Source: Clostridia bacterium
Lineage (GTDB): Bacteria; Bacillota_A; Clostridia; Oscillospirales; CAG-272
Reading direction: 5' to 3'
DNA length: 37,151 nt
Assembly: GCA_017453335.1 (NCBI GenBank)
Contig: JAFTKI010000015.1
Coordinates: forward strand, 1 to 37,151
Shown here: piece by piece, positions 7,697 through 16,130 of the stretch
Numbering within the stretch: the stretch's first letter is position 1
Layout of the letters: each line of letters begins with the position of its first letter
Notes under the pieces: model-generated
Told to the model about the DNA's origin: nothing
What the model saw: the letters and a program-made list of their open reading frames with translations, nothing else
Databases searched by the model: none
Made by a program: the position numbers and the translations under genes

Positions 7697-8533
7697 ATGA
7701 ATAAGCTTGGTGTATTGATCGTGCTAACCGAAGACACGGATATTTCGGTTGAGATGAAAAAAGCAAGGGATATCGGATGCGAGTGCTGTCAGCTCAGCGT
7801 TTGGCATCCTGCGCTGTATACTGATCAAAAAGCAGAGGAGATCATTCTTGCATCGAAGGAAACCGGGATCGAGGTTTCAACGCTATGGGCAGGCTGGTCG
7901 GGACCGAAGGAATGGAATTTTACGGGAGGCCCCGTAACGCTCGGTCTTGTTCCCGAGGCATACCGCATGAAGCGTGCTGAGGAGCTTCTTGCGGGTGCGG
8001 ATTTTGCCGTGAAGATCGGATGTTCCCGTATGGCAACGCACGTTGGCTACTTGCCCGAAAACATGAACGATCCGCAGTATGGCGGTGTGGTTGCGATTCT
8101 GCGGTATATCGTGAAATACTGTCAGAAAAAGGGCGTCAACTTCCTGTTTGAAACGGGACAGGAAACTCCCGTGACCTTGCTACGCGTGATCGAGGAGCTC
8201 GGCTTTGACAACGTGGGCATCAATATGGACACCGCAAATCTGATCCTGTACGGCAAGGCAAATTCTGCCGATGCGATCACGGTGTTCGGAAAATACGTGA
8301 TGGATACCCATATAAAGGACGGCTTTTATCCCACCGATGGCAAGTGCTTGGGACGTGAGGTCGCCGTGGGAGAGGGACTTGCGAATCTTCCCGAGGTGAT
8401 CAAGCGACTGCAGGCGGTAAATTACACGGGTAACTACATCATCGAGCGCGAGATCAGCGGTGAACAGCAAACAAAGGATATTATCAAAACACTTGCATAT
8501 CTGAGAAGTATTTTAAACGGGGAAGAGGTATAA
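7697..8533 (+). CDS. Sugar phosphate isomerase/epimerase, xylose isomerase-like TIM barrel
   Basis: A 278-residue AP_endonuc_2/xylose-isomerase-like barrel, the family that contains IolE, IolI, hydroxypyruvate isomerase and D-tagatose/allulose epimerases. Candidate metal ligands at the usual strand ends are visible: glutamate in NFLFETGQETP, aspartate in GINMDTANL, histidine in VMDTHIKDG and glutamate in YIIEREISG. The metal-site spacing fits a divalent-metal sugar isomerase or epimerase; the exact substrate cannot be read. The start has AAGGAG seven to eight bases upstream. It lies four bases before the Gfo/Idh/MocA dehydrogenase gene, whose ribosome site overlaps its end, so the two act together, probably as successive steps on an inositol-like or keto sugar. 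Confidence 0.88.
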   Translation: MNKLGVLIVLTEDTDISVEMKKARDIGCECCQLSVWHPALYTDQKAEEIILASKETGIEVSTLWAGWSGPKEWNFTGGPVTLGLVPEAYRMKRAEELLAGADFAVKIGCSRMATHVGYLPENMNDPQYGGVVAILRYIVKYCQKKGVNFLFETGQETPVTLLRVIEELGFDNVGINMDTANLILYGKANSADAITVFGKYVMDTHIKDGFYPTDGKCLGREVAVGEGLANLPEVIKRLQAVNYTGNYIIEREISGEQQTKDIIKTLAYLRSILNGEEV

Positions 8534-8537
8534 AACC

Positions 8538-9554
8538 ATGTTAAAGGCGGCAATTATCGGCTTTGGCTCTATTTCAAGGGTGCATAGAAAGGCATACCTG
8601 AAGCTGGAGCAGCTTGGAAAGGTTAAGTTGACCTGTGCATATGATATTGAACCCGAGGCGTTTCGCAAAACGGTCAAGAATAATCTGGACGAATCGGCAA
8701 AGGCATTTGAAGAACAACTCAATTACTATACCGATCTTGACGAAATGCTGGCAAACGAGGAAATTGATTTCGTTGATATCTGCGCTCCCACTTATATGCA
8801 CAGCAAGCTTGCAATCGAGCTGTTGGGGCGCGGCTACCATGTTTTGTGCGAAAAGCCGATGTCGCTTTGCTATGCCGACTGCCTTCAAATGATCGATGCC
8901 GCAAAGACGGCCGAAAAGGAACTGATGATTGGGCAATGCTTGCGCTTTTATCCCGGGTTTGATTATATCAAGGGAATCATGGATGAAAAGCGTTACGGTG
9001 AGGTTTTGGGCGCATTTTTCATGCGTCTGAGTCCTCCTCCCACGTGGGGGCAGAACAACTGGTTTGCCGATCCTGCGCTCTCGGGCGGGGGAATCACCGA
9101 TTTCCATATCCACGATGTTGATATGATCCGCTATCTGTTTGGGGAACCCGAAGCTGTAACCGGCCGCGGAACCTCCTCCTTCAGCGTGTACGATACGGTT
9201 CATACCTCGCTCTTCTACGGAGACTATCCCGTTACCGCCATTGCCGATTGGACGCGCGTGGGTATCCCGTTCAGTGCAACCTGTTCGATCGATTTCGAAA
9301 AAGCAACCGTAAATTTTGACGGAACCACGCTGACGATTTATCCCAAAGACGGAAGTCCTGCCGAAACGGTGCCGCTTGAGGATCAGGGTGGCTATTACGG
9401 AGAGATCGACTATTTCTGTGATGTGGTTTCGGGGAAGACCAAAAACACGAAGAACCCCGCAACCAGTGCGGCGATGAGTCTCAGACTGATCGAGCATATC
9501 CGACAGAGCGCCGATGCAAAGGGAAAGATCGTTGCATTTTCGCCCGATCATTAA
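8538..9554 (+). CDS. Gfo/Idh/MocA family NAD(P)-dependent oxidoreductase
   Basis: 338 residues with an N-terminal Rossmann fold (AAIIGFGSISRVHRKAY, a GxGxxxxxH variant of the dinucleotide loop) and the family's conserved EKP motif in VLCEKPMSL, followed by the alpha/beta C-terminal substrate domain with the conserved GGGITDFHIHDVDMIRYL (the histidine/aspartate pair expected at the active site). Members oxidise or epimerise sugars and inositols via a keto intermediate. Co-expressed with the preceding isomerase-like protein under the AraC-divergent promoter. Substrate unknown. It is not closely similar by eye to the second Gfo/Idh/MocA protein of this window. Confidence 0.93.
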   Translation: MLKAAIIGFGSISRVHRKAYLKLEQLGKVKLTCAYDIEPEAFRKTVKNNLDESAKAFEEQLNYYTDLDEMLANEEIDFVDICAPTYMHSKLAIELLGRGYHVLCEKPMSLCYADCLQMIDAAKTAEKELMIGQCLRFYPGFDYIKGIMDEKRYGEVLGAFFMRLSPPPTWGQNNWFADPALSGGGITDFHIHDVDMIRYLFGEPEAVTGRGTSSFSVYDTVHTSLFYGDYPVTAIADWTRVGIPFSATCSIDFEKATVNFDGTTLTIYPKDGSPAETVPLEDQGGYYGEIDYFCDVVSGKTKNTKNPATSAAMSLRLIEHIRQSADAKGKIVAFSPDH

Positions 9555-9564
9555 AGGCATACAA

Positions 9565-9593
9565 AAAGCTCCAACTCACCGAGTTGGAGCTTT
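9565..9593 (+). terminator. Bidirectional terminator between convergent operons
   Basis: Perfect 13-bp stem (9565-9577 with 9581-9593) with loop ACC and A/T outer tracts. It ends the carbohydrate pair on the plus strand and the long minus-strand operon whose last gene stops at 9600. Confidence 0.85.
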
Positions 9594-9599
9594 CACATT

Positions 9600-9755
9600 T
9601 TAATAAAGCAGTGTGCTGCCGCTGTCTCCCCCGAACAGGTTGATCAGCAGGGTGATCAGGTAGATCAACGCGCCGGACGCGATCACAGCCGTCAGAATAA
9701 TGGTCAGAATGCGGACGGGCCACGAATAGGACGATTTATTTTTCTTTTGAGACAT
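9600..9755 (-). CDS. Small single-pass (or hairpin) membrane protein of 51 residues
   Basis: A short gene that is easily missed. The product starts MSQKKNKSSYSWPVRILTII, has a basic N-terminus, one long hydrophobic segment (about 15-40) and a short Gly/Ser-rich tail ending LLY. AAAGGG lies about nine bases before the ATG, and the gene follows the topoisomerase stop by 35 bases, ending immediately before a strong terminator. The architecture (basic head, aromatic W-P, membrane helix) resembles several small Firmicutes membrane proteins of unknown role; no family is recognised. Coding is supported by site, spacing and position, not by homology. Confidence 0.65.
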   Translation of the reverse strand: MSQKKNKSSYSWPVRILTIILTAVIASGALIYLITLLINLFGGDSGSTLLY

Positions 9756-9790
9756 GACAGAGAACCCTTTCTATCTATTTTCATTGAAAA

Positions 9791-11983
9791 TCAGGGAAGC
9801 TGGACGCCTGTTGCGGGAATCTTGATTTTTTTCAGGCTTTTTGCACCGTCTGGAATCGACGAAAGATCGGTTGTGGCACGTACCAATGTTTGTCCCTTTT
9901 TGAGGGACATCAAGGTGCTGCCGCCCGAGGTTCGGGTTGCCATCAAGGGGATCAGCGAGGATTTGATGACGATTGCACGGTTATCTGAGGAGACCAAAAG
10001 AATCTCCATGGGGGCTTTTTCATAGAACGCCGCTACGATGGGAGATGTTTTGGAATATGCAGAGGTCAGCTTGCGGCGATTTCCCGTAGTTTCGTAGCTT
10101 GCCGCAGAGACACGAACGCCCTTGCCGTTTGCAAAAATGAATACGAAATTCTCCTTTTCGGGATAGCTGTTCTGAATATTCATCAAAACCGGCTTTTCTT
10201 CGGTATCCATTTTCAAGGTGGCAGGCAGGAAGTCGCCCAATGCCGATGCCTTTGTGGTGCCGAAATCATCGGCTTTTGCGCGGTAAAGCTGGGATTTATC
10301 GGTGATGAAGATCAGATTGTCGGTGTTGGAGCCATCCATCAGATTGAGTCCCTCATCGCCGTCCTTGTAGGCTTGCTCATCGTTGCCGCGAAGTGATTGG
10401 AAGGTGATCTTCTTGAAATAACCCGCGCGAGAGAGAACAAAGCGAGCAGGGTAGTTTTCCACGTGTTCTTCTTCGTTATAAGTAGCAACTGTTTCGCTTT
10501 GAACGATCTGCGTACGGCGCGGCTGTGCGTATTTCTTCTTGATCTCGGTCAGTTGTGCAATGATCAGTGCCTTTTGCTTCAGTTCATCGCGCAGCGTTTC
10601 CTCGATCTCGGCAATCTCCTTTTGCAGATCGGCAATCTCGGAGATGCGGTTGAGGATATATTGGCGGTTGAGGTTGCGCAATTTGATCTCGGCAACGTAG
10701 TTTGCCTGGATCTCGGTGATCTCAAAGCCCTTCATCAGGTTGGGGATCACGTCCTCTTCCTTTTCGGTATGACGGATGATATGGATCGCCTTGTCGATAT
10801 CCAGCATGATCTTGCCAAGACCTAACAGCAGGTGCAGCTTGTCCTTCTTTTTGCCAAGATCAAAGGTCAACTCACGGCGCAGACAATCCAAACGGAATTT
10901 GATCCACTCGGAAAGAATTTCGATCACGCCCATCGTGCGCGGTGTGCTGTTGATCAGTACGTTGAAATTGCATTTAAAGCTGTCCTCGAGCGCGGTCAGC
11001 TTAAAGAGCTTCATCATCAGCTTGTCGGGATCCACACCGCGGCGGATATCGATGGTCAGCTTGAAGCCGCTCAGATCGATCTCATCACGGAAATCGGTGA
11101 TCTCCTTGAGCTTGCCCTCTTTATAAAGAGCGGTCAGCTTTGCAAGAATGATCTCGATCGTGGTGGAGTAGGGAATCTGAATGATATCGATACAGCTATG
11201 CTCCTTGTCGTAAACATAACGGGCGCGGAGCTTCACCGAGCCTTGTCCCGTGGTGTAGATCTGCTTGATCTGCTCGTAATCGTAGAGAAGCGTTGCACCG
11301 CCCGAAAAATCGGGAGCTTTGATGATCTCCATCATTTTTTCAACCGAAAGGTTGGGCTTGCGCAACAGCGCAATGGTACCGTCGCAGACTTCTCCGAGGT
11401 TAAAGGAGCAGATATCCGATGCCATACCAACGGCAATACCCTTGTTGGGCATGACCAGAATGTTGGGGAAGGTGGTGGGCAGGAGGACGGGCTCCTTCAT
11501 GGTGGCATCGTAGTTGTCCACCATATCCACCGCGTTTTTATCGATGCCCGTAAAGAACTCATGGCAGATCGTATCCAGCTTGCACTCGGTATAACGTGCG
11601 GCGGCGTACTTCATCTCGGAAGAATACTGCTTACCGAAGGATCCCTTGGAATCCACCAAAGGGTGCAAAAGCGTTGCATTTCCGCGCGTCAGACGGACCA
11701 TCGTTTCGTAGATCGAAGCGTCCCCGTGCGGATTGAGCCGCATGGTTTGACCTACGATATTTGCGCTTTTGGTTCTGGGGCCTGTCAAGAGTCCCATTTT
11801 ATACATGGTATACAACAGCTTTCTGTGTGCAGGCTTCAGTCCGTCAATTTCGGGGATCGCACGCGAAACGATAACGCTCATAACGTAGGGCATATAGTTT
11901 TTCTCTATCGTTTCGGTGATCGGCTGGTACAAAATAGGCGCGTATACAATTTCTTTCTTTTCTTTCTTTTGTTTTTTTGCCAT
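9791..11983 (-). CDS. Type IIA topoisomerase A subunit (GyrA/ParC-like, divergent Clostridia paralogue)
   Basis: 730 residues. The breakage-reunion domain shows VSRAIPEIDGLKPAHRKLLY, NPHGDASIYE (quinolone region) and the catalytic tyrosine Tyr131 in AAARYTECKL. The segment GSFGKQYSSEMKYAAARY differs from the GyrA form (GSIDGDSAAAMRYTE) and is the mark of a Clostridia-type topoisomerase IV-like paralogue. A coiled-coil region (about 440-490) and a C-terminal beta-pinwheel (about 510-715) follow; no GyrA box is visible, so negative supercoiling is unlikely and decatenation more plausible. The B subunit (ATPase/toprim) that must pair with it is not next to it, since the next gene downstream is a tiny membrane protein. 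The AGGA before the ATG is rather distant (about 14 bases), so expression may rely on coupling. Confidence 0.88.
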   Translation of the reverse strand: MAKKQKKEKKEIVYAPILYQPITETIEKNYMPYVMSVIVSRAIPEIDGLKPAHRKLLYTMYKMGLLTGPRTKSANIVGQTMRLNPHGDASIYETMVRLTRGNATLLHPLVDSKGSFGKQYSSEMKYAAARYTECKLDTICHEFFTGIDKNAVDMVDNYDATMKEPVLLPTTFPNILVMPNKGIAVGMASDICSFNLGEVCDGTIALLRKPNLSVEKMMEIIKAPDFSGGATLLYDYEQIKQIYTTGQGSVKLRARYVYDKEHSCIDIIQIPYSTTIEIILAKLTALYKEGKLKEITDFRDEIDLSGFKLTIDIRRGVDPDKLMMKLFKLTALEDSFKCNFNVLINSTPRTMGVIEILSEWIKFRLDCLRRELTFDLGKKKDKLHLLLGLGKIMLDIDKAIHIIRHTEKEEDVIPNLMKGFEITEIQANYVAEIKLRNLNRQYILNRISEIADLQKEIAEIEETLRDELKQKALIIAQLTEIKKKYAQPRRTQIVQSETVATYNEEEHVENYPARFVLSRAGYFKKITFQSLRGNDEQAYKDGDEGLNLMDGSNTDNLIFITDKSQLYRAKADDFGTTKASALGDFLPATLKMDTEEKPVLMNIQNSYPEKENFVFIFANGKGVRVSAASYETTGNRRKLTSAYSKTSPIVAAFYEKAPMEILLVSSDNRAIVIKSSLIPLMATRTSGGSTLMSLKKGQTLVRATTDLSSIPDGAKSLKKIKIPATGVQLP

Positions 11984-12012
11984 GGGAAGGTTGTTGATCC
12001 TTTCTGTGGTTT

Positions 12013-13050
12013 TTATACGATTGTTTTTACGGTGTGTGCGGCGGCGCGGATCATGCGGTTATAAAGCGCCAAGCCGATGCCGTGCATCGGCGGAAGATGT
12101 GCGTAAATGATTTCGGCATCGGTGCCGTCGGCCCTGCGCAATGCCGAAAAAAGAGTTTTTGCTTGCGTATCAAGATCGTTGCGCGCTCCAACAGGGAACA
12201 GCCCGACCGATTGCAGGTCGGAGATCTCTTCATCAAAGCAAAGAATTGCGCATTTGCGCTGTTTTTGCTCGTCCTGCAGAAATGCCAGCACACGCTCGTT
12301 CTCACCGTCCAAAAGGACTACAGGAGCCGTGGGAGCATAATGGCGGTACTTCATGCCGGGGGAGAGGGGACGCTCGTTTGCGGCAAGCTGATGGGTTACC
12401 GCATCGGCAACCGTGACCTTCTCGCACACCATACAAAGCGCATCATAGGTAATGCCGCCCGGGCGCAGCAGAATCAGCGAGTCGCCATCGATCTTTACGA
12501 TGGTCGATTCCAGACCGATCTCACAGTCGCCGCCATCCAATATCATATCGACTCTTCCGTTTAAATCCTCGGCAACGTGCGAGGCAGAGGTGGGCGAGGG
12601 CTTTCCCGAGAGATTGGCAGAGGGGGCGGCAATCGGAATTCCCGCCAGCTCGATCAGCCTGTGTGCCACGGGATGTGAGGGACAGCGAACTGCCACCGAA
12701 TCCAGTCCTCCCGTGACCGATGTAGGAATGTTGTCGCGTTTGGGAAGGATCACCGTCAAGGGCCCGGGCATAAACGCCTTTGCCAAACGGTCGTACAAAG
12801 GCGACGGATAGGCGTAAAGAGCGGCCTCTTCGGGGGTTGCAAGATGTATGATCAAGGGATTGTCTGAGGGACGTCCCTTTGCGGCATAGATTTTTTTTGC
12901 GGCGCATGCGTCGGTTCCGTTTCCACCAAGCCCATACACGGTTTCGGTGGGGAAGACCACAAGCCCGCCGCTCCGTAAGATCTCTGCCGCCTTTTCAAGC
13001 TCGGTTTCTTGCGCTTCAATGCTTTCAATTTTGATATATTCGGTTTGCAA
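12013..13050 (-). CDS. tsaC: L-threonylcarbamoyladenylate synthase (Sua5/YwlC type)
   Basis: Makes threonylcarbamoyl-AMP from threonine, bicarbonate and ATP, the first step of the t6A37 modification of ANN-decoding tRNAs. The N-terminal YrdC domain is clear: VVFPTETVYGLGGNG, KIYAAKGRPSDNPLIIH, and SANLSGKPSPTSASHV. The C-terminal ~110 residues form the Sua5 domain (SPGMKYRHYAPTAPVVLLDG linker, then a Rossmann-like segment), so this is the long form. The TTG at 13050 was preferred because GAGGTG stands six bases before it; GTG at 13059 or TTG at 13053 are alternatives. It follows prfA by about 20 bases, a common Firmicutes order (prfA-prmC-ywlC), although prmC is absent here. Confidence 0.9.
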   Translation of the reverse strand: MQTEYIKIESIEAQETELEKAAEILRSGGLVVFPTETVYGLGGNGTDACAAKKIYAAKGRPSDNPLIIHLATPEEAALYAYPSPLYDRLAKAFMPGPLTVILPKRDNIPTSVTGGLDSVAVRCPSHPVAHRLIELAGIPIAAPSANLSGKPSPTSASHVAEDLNGRVDMILDGGDCEIGLESTIVKIDGDSLILLRPGGITYDALCMVCEKVTVADAVTHQLAANERPLSPGMKYRHYAPTAPVVLLDGENERVLAFLQDEQKQRKCAILCFDEEISDLQSVGLFPVGARNDLDTQAKTLFSALRRADGTDAEIIYAHLPPMHGIGLALYNRMIRAAAHTVKTIV

Positions 13051-13070
13051 CAAAAACACCTCGCTCGGAT

Positions 13071-14135
13071 TTATTGATTCTTCAATTTCTCAGCGGTCTC
13101 TGCGGTTGCCAGCGCATTGATCATTGTGTCAAGATCGCCGTTGAGAAAAGAATCGAGAGAATACAGCGTCAGCCCGATCCGATGATCGGACACACGGTTT
13201 TCGCGGTAATTATAGGTGCGGATGCGCTCACTGCGGTCACCCGTCCCCACCTGCTGACGGCGGTCGGATGCGATCGCATCGTTCTGCTCGCGCAGCGCGC
13301 GGTCATACAAAATGGTTTTCAGCATTTTTAATGCCTTGTCCTTGTTTTTGAACTGACTGCGCTCCTCCTGACATTCCACCACGATGCCCGTCGGCTTATG
13401 CGTCAGGCGAACGGCAGATTCGGTCTTGTTGATGTGCTGACCGCCCGCACCGCTGGACTTGCAGGATTCAAACAAAAGATCGGCAGGGTTGATATCGATC
13501 GAGACCTCCTCTACCTCGGGAAGCACCGCTACCGTGGCAGTAGAGGTCTGTATCCGTCCCTGCGATTCGGTTTCGGGAACTCTTTGAACTCGGTGAACGC
13601 CGCTTTCAAATTTGAGACGGGAGTAAGCCCCCTCTCCTTCAATCTGGAATACGATCTCGCGGTAGCCGCCAAGCTCGGTGGGGTTTTGATTCAAGATTTC
13701 ACAGCGATACCCGCAGGTTGCGGCATACATGGTGTACATACGGTAAAGAACGGCGGCAAACAGCGCGGCTTCCTCACCGCCGGCACCTGCACGGATCTCC
13801 ACGATCACGTTCTTTTCATCGTTGGGATCGCGCGGGAGCAGTAAAACGGTCAATTCCTCACGCAAACGCTCCGCGCTCTCTTTGGAGTCCTTCAGCTCTT
13901 CGGAGGCAAGCTGACGAAGCTCGGAATCGCTTTCCGCATCCAGAAGCGCCAATGCTTCCTCCACGTTTTCCTGTGCCGCACGAAATGCGCGGTAGGCTTC
14001 CATAATGGGTGTCAGCGAGCGGTATTCCTTCATGACCTCCACAAAGCGAACGGGGTCGGATGCCACGGCAGGATCGGAGAGCATTGCCTCCAGGTGGTTG
14101 TATTTTTCTTCGGTTTGTTGCAGCTTTTCCAACAT
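13071..14135 (-). CDS. prfA: Peptide chain release factor 1
   Basis: RF1 reads UAA and UAG in the ribosomal A site and triggers peptidyl-tRNA hydrolysis. The stop-codon recognition PxT motif is present as PET in VQRVPETESQGRIQTS, and the catalytic GGQ in SSGAGGQHINKTESAVRLTH. With 354 residues it matches the RF1 length. The ATG at 14135 has AAAGGAGG eight bases upstream and gives the typical opening MLEKLQQTEEKYNHLE; an upstream TTG-type extension has no site. The methyltransferase gene prmC that normally follows prfA is missing from this operon, and tsaC follows directly. Confidence 0.97.
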   Translation of the reverse strand: MLEKLQQTEEKYNHLEAMLSDPAVASDPVRFVEVMKEYRSLTPIMEAYRAFRAAQENVEEALALLDAESDSELRQLASEELKDSKESAERLREELTVLLLPRDPNDEKNVIVEIRAGAGGEEAALFAAVLYRMYTMYAATCGYRCEILNQNPTELGGYREIVFQIEGEGAYSRLKFESGVHRVQRVPETESQGRIQTSTATVAVLPEVEEVSIDINPADLLFESCKSSGAGGQHINKTESAVRLTHKPTGIVVECQEERSQFKNKDKALKMLKTILYDRALREQNDAIASDRRQQVGTGDRSERIRTYNYRENRVSDHRIGLTLYSLDSFLNGDLDTMINALATAETAEKLKNQ

Positions 14136-14167
14136 AGAGGATGCCTCCTTTCTCAAAAATGTTGAAA

Positions 14168-15538
14168 TCAGAAGTTATAAAAAGCACAGAACGCGCGATA
14201 TGCCTCGTACAGATCGACCTTTGCGATCAGCTCGTACGGCGCGTGCATCGAAAGCACACCAACGCCCATATCAACGGTATCGATGTTGTGGTTTGCCATA
14301 TATTTGGCAACGGTTCCTCCGCCGCCCTCATCGACCTTGCCCAACTCACAGGTCTGCCATACCACACCTGCGCTGTTCAAGCAACGGCGCACCCATCCAA
14401 CCAGCTCGGCGCTGGCATCCGAGGTGCCGCTCTTTCCGCGGGAGCCTGTATACTTGCACATTGCAACACCGCAACCGAGCAGGGCAGAGTTGCGATGCTC
14501 GTAAACATCGGCATAATTGGGATCGTAGGTCGCGGACACATCGCTGGACAGGCACTTGGAATTTGCACGAACGGTGGCCTCATTACCGCCCAGCGCCTTT
14601 GCGATCTCGGTGATGATGTCGGTGATCAGTGCGCTCTGCATACCCGTCACGCCATCGCTTCCCGTTTCTTCCTTGTCTACCAGAATACACATCGTGGTGT
14701 GAAGCTTTTCGTCCGCATCGATCATTGCTGTGATCGAGGGGTAAGCACATACGCGGTCATCGTGACCGTATGCCGAGATCATCGAGCGGTCAAAGCCAAC
14801 GTCTCTTGCCTTTCCTGCGGGAACGATGGTCAATTCCGCCGAGAGAAGATCCTCCTCAACAATGCCGTAGGTATCGTTGAGATATTGCAGAACACCTGCT
14901 TTAACAGCGTCTTTTTCCTCGCCCTCCAAAGGACGGCTTCCCACCAGAATATTCAGCTTTTCAGCCGAGAATGCCTTTGCAAGCGGCTTATCGGCTTGGC
15001 TTGCCGCAAGGTGGGGAAGCAGATCGGTGATATACATCACGGGATCACTCTCGCTCTCCCCCACAGTAACATTCACGGTTCCGCCGTTCTCTTTGACCAC
15101 AACGCCGTGCAGAGCTAAGGGAGACGCCAGCCACTGGTATTTGCGAATGCCGCCGTAATAGTGTGTTTTGAAGAAGCACATTCCCGAATCCTCGTACAGA
15201 GGAACCTGCTTCAGGTCAAGACGGGGGGAATCAATGTGTGCGGCTGTGATGCGGATACCGTTGTTGATATCCTCCGAGCCGATCGAGAACAGATAAATGT
15301 TCTTTCCGCGGTTGTTATAGTAAAATTTATCGCCTGCCTTCATAGGCATACCGAAGGAATATGCGCGGTAGCCTGCTTTTTCTGCCATTGCAACGGCTTC
15401 GCAAACCGCCTCGCGCTCGGTCTTTGCGGCATCCAGAAAGCGAACATAGCCCTTGGCGTATTCGTAAGCCTTTTCTACGGTTTCTTTGCCTGCTTTTTCA
15501 TAAACGGTCTTTTTTGTGTATGCGAATTGATTTGCCAT
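14168..15538 (-). CDS. M18 family aminopeptidase (aspartyl aminopeptidase-like)
   Basis: A cytoplasmic dinuclear zinc aminopeptidase that removes N-terminal, often acidic, residues from peptides. Motifs for the metal site and catalysis are in order: TAAHIDSPRLDLK (His ligand), GHDDRVCAYPSITAM (bridging Asp), VDKEETGSDGVTGMQS (catalytic and ligand Glu pair), SSDVSATYDPNY (Asp), and the C-terminal VGVLSMHAPYELIAKVDLY (His). 456 residues is normal for the bacterial M18 type-1 group. The ATG at 15538 has AAAGGAG eight bases upstream. It is separated from the preceding lytic transglycosylase gene by only four bases, whose stop falls within its ribosome site region, and from prfA by 32. Confidence 0.95.
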   Translation of the reverse strand: MANQFAYTKKTVYEKAGKETVEKAYEYAKGYVRFLDAAKTEREAVCEAVAMAEKAGYRAYSFGMPMKAGDKFYYNNRGKNIYLFSIGSEDINNGIRITAAHIDSPRLDLKQVPLYEDSGMCFFKTHYYGGIRKYQWLASPLALHGVVVKENGGTVNVTVGESESDPVMYITDLLPHLAASQADKPLAKAFSAEKLNILVGSRPLEGEEKDAVKAGVLQYLNDTYGIVEEDLLSAELTIVPAGKARDVGFDRSMISAYGHDDRVCAYPSITAMIDADEKLHTTMCILVDKEETGSDGVTGMQSALITDIITEIAKALGGNEATVRANSKCLSSDVSATYDPNYADVYEHRNSALLGCGVAMCKYTGSRGKSGTSDASAELVGWVRRCLNSAGVVWQTCELGKVDEGGGGTVAKYMANHNIDTVDMGVGVLSMHAPYELIAKVDLYEAYRAFCAFYNF

Positions 15539-15542
15539 GATT

Positions 15543-16130
15543 CTATCTCCTTTGGGTTTGATAATAAAGAGCGGTGTATAATTCCACGGCATCCTTCATG
15601 TCCTCCACGTATTCTGCGGTGGAATCGTTTGGAATGTCGGTCAATATCCCTTGCTCGGACATCAGATCGGGTGTTTGAAGCCACGTGTCCACAGCATCGG
15701 TTCCCGCATGATAGGCGGCGAACACGTGATCCCATATCCCATATCTGCCGTAGAGGTACGAGAGCCACGCACTTCCCGCGCGCAGATTGGTTTCGGGATC
15801 ATAAAGCGTTCTGGGGTCGGACTCCTCATGCAAGACCGCTTGGCAGATAAAGTTGTACTGCTCGGAGGATAACTGCATCAGCCCGATGCGGCCGTCCTCG
15901 GACACGGCGTTGCTTGCAAAGTCGCTTCCTGTTTTCACGGTTGCCCAGATCACCGCTTCGGGAATACCGAATGCCGTTGCGTTTGCCTGTACCGAGGCAC
16001 TCAGTGAGTCGGGGCGCGGATGATTGCTTTCCTCGATTGCGTTTGCAATGGCATCAAAACCAAAGCCAAAGCCGATTGAAAGCGCGATCAACAGCAAAAA
16101 GGCGACCACGTGACGTAAATTGAATTTCAT
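15543..16130 (-). CDS. SLT-type lytic transglycosylase homologue lacking the catalytic glutamate
   Basis: 195 residues with an N-terminal membrane anchor or signal (about residues 8-28, LRHVVAFLLLIALSIGFGFG) and an extracellular Slt70-like lysozyme fold. The fold's second and third motifs are kept: IGLMQLSSEQY (G-L-M-Q) and FAAYHAGTDAVDTWL (A-Y-x-A-G). The first motif, normally VIxxESxF with the catalytic Glu, reads TVKTGSDF, so residue 68 is Gly (codon GGA at 15929-15927) where Glu (GAA) is expected. Active members cleave the MurNAc-GlcNAc bond and form 1,6-anhydroMurNAc; this one may be inactive, may use another residue, or carry a mutation. The ATG overlaps the coaE stop by four bases (ATGA). 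Confidence 0.85.
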   Translation of the reverse strand: MKFNLRHVVAFLLLIALSIGFGFGFDAIANAIEESNHPRPDSLSASVQANATAFGIPEAVIWATVKTGSDFASNAVSEDGRIGLMQLSSEQYNFICQAVLHEESDPRTLYDPETNLRAGSAWLSYLYGRYGIWDHVFAAYHAGTDAVDTWLQTPDLMSEQGILTDIPNDSTAEYVEDMKDAVELYTALYYQTQRR

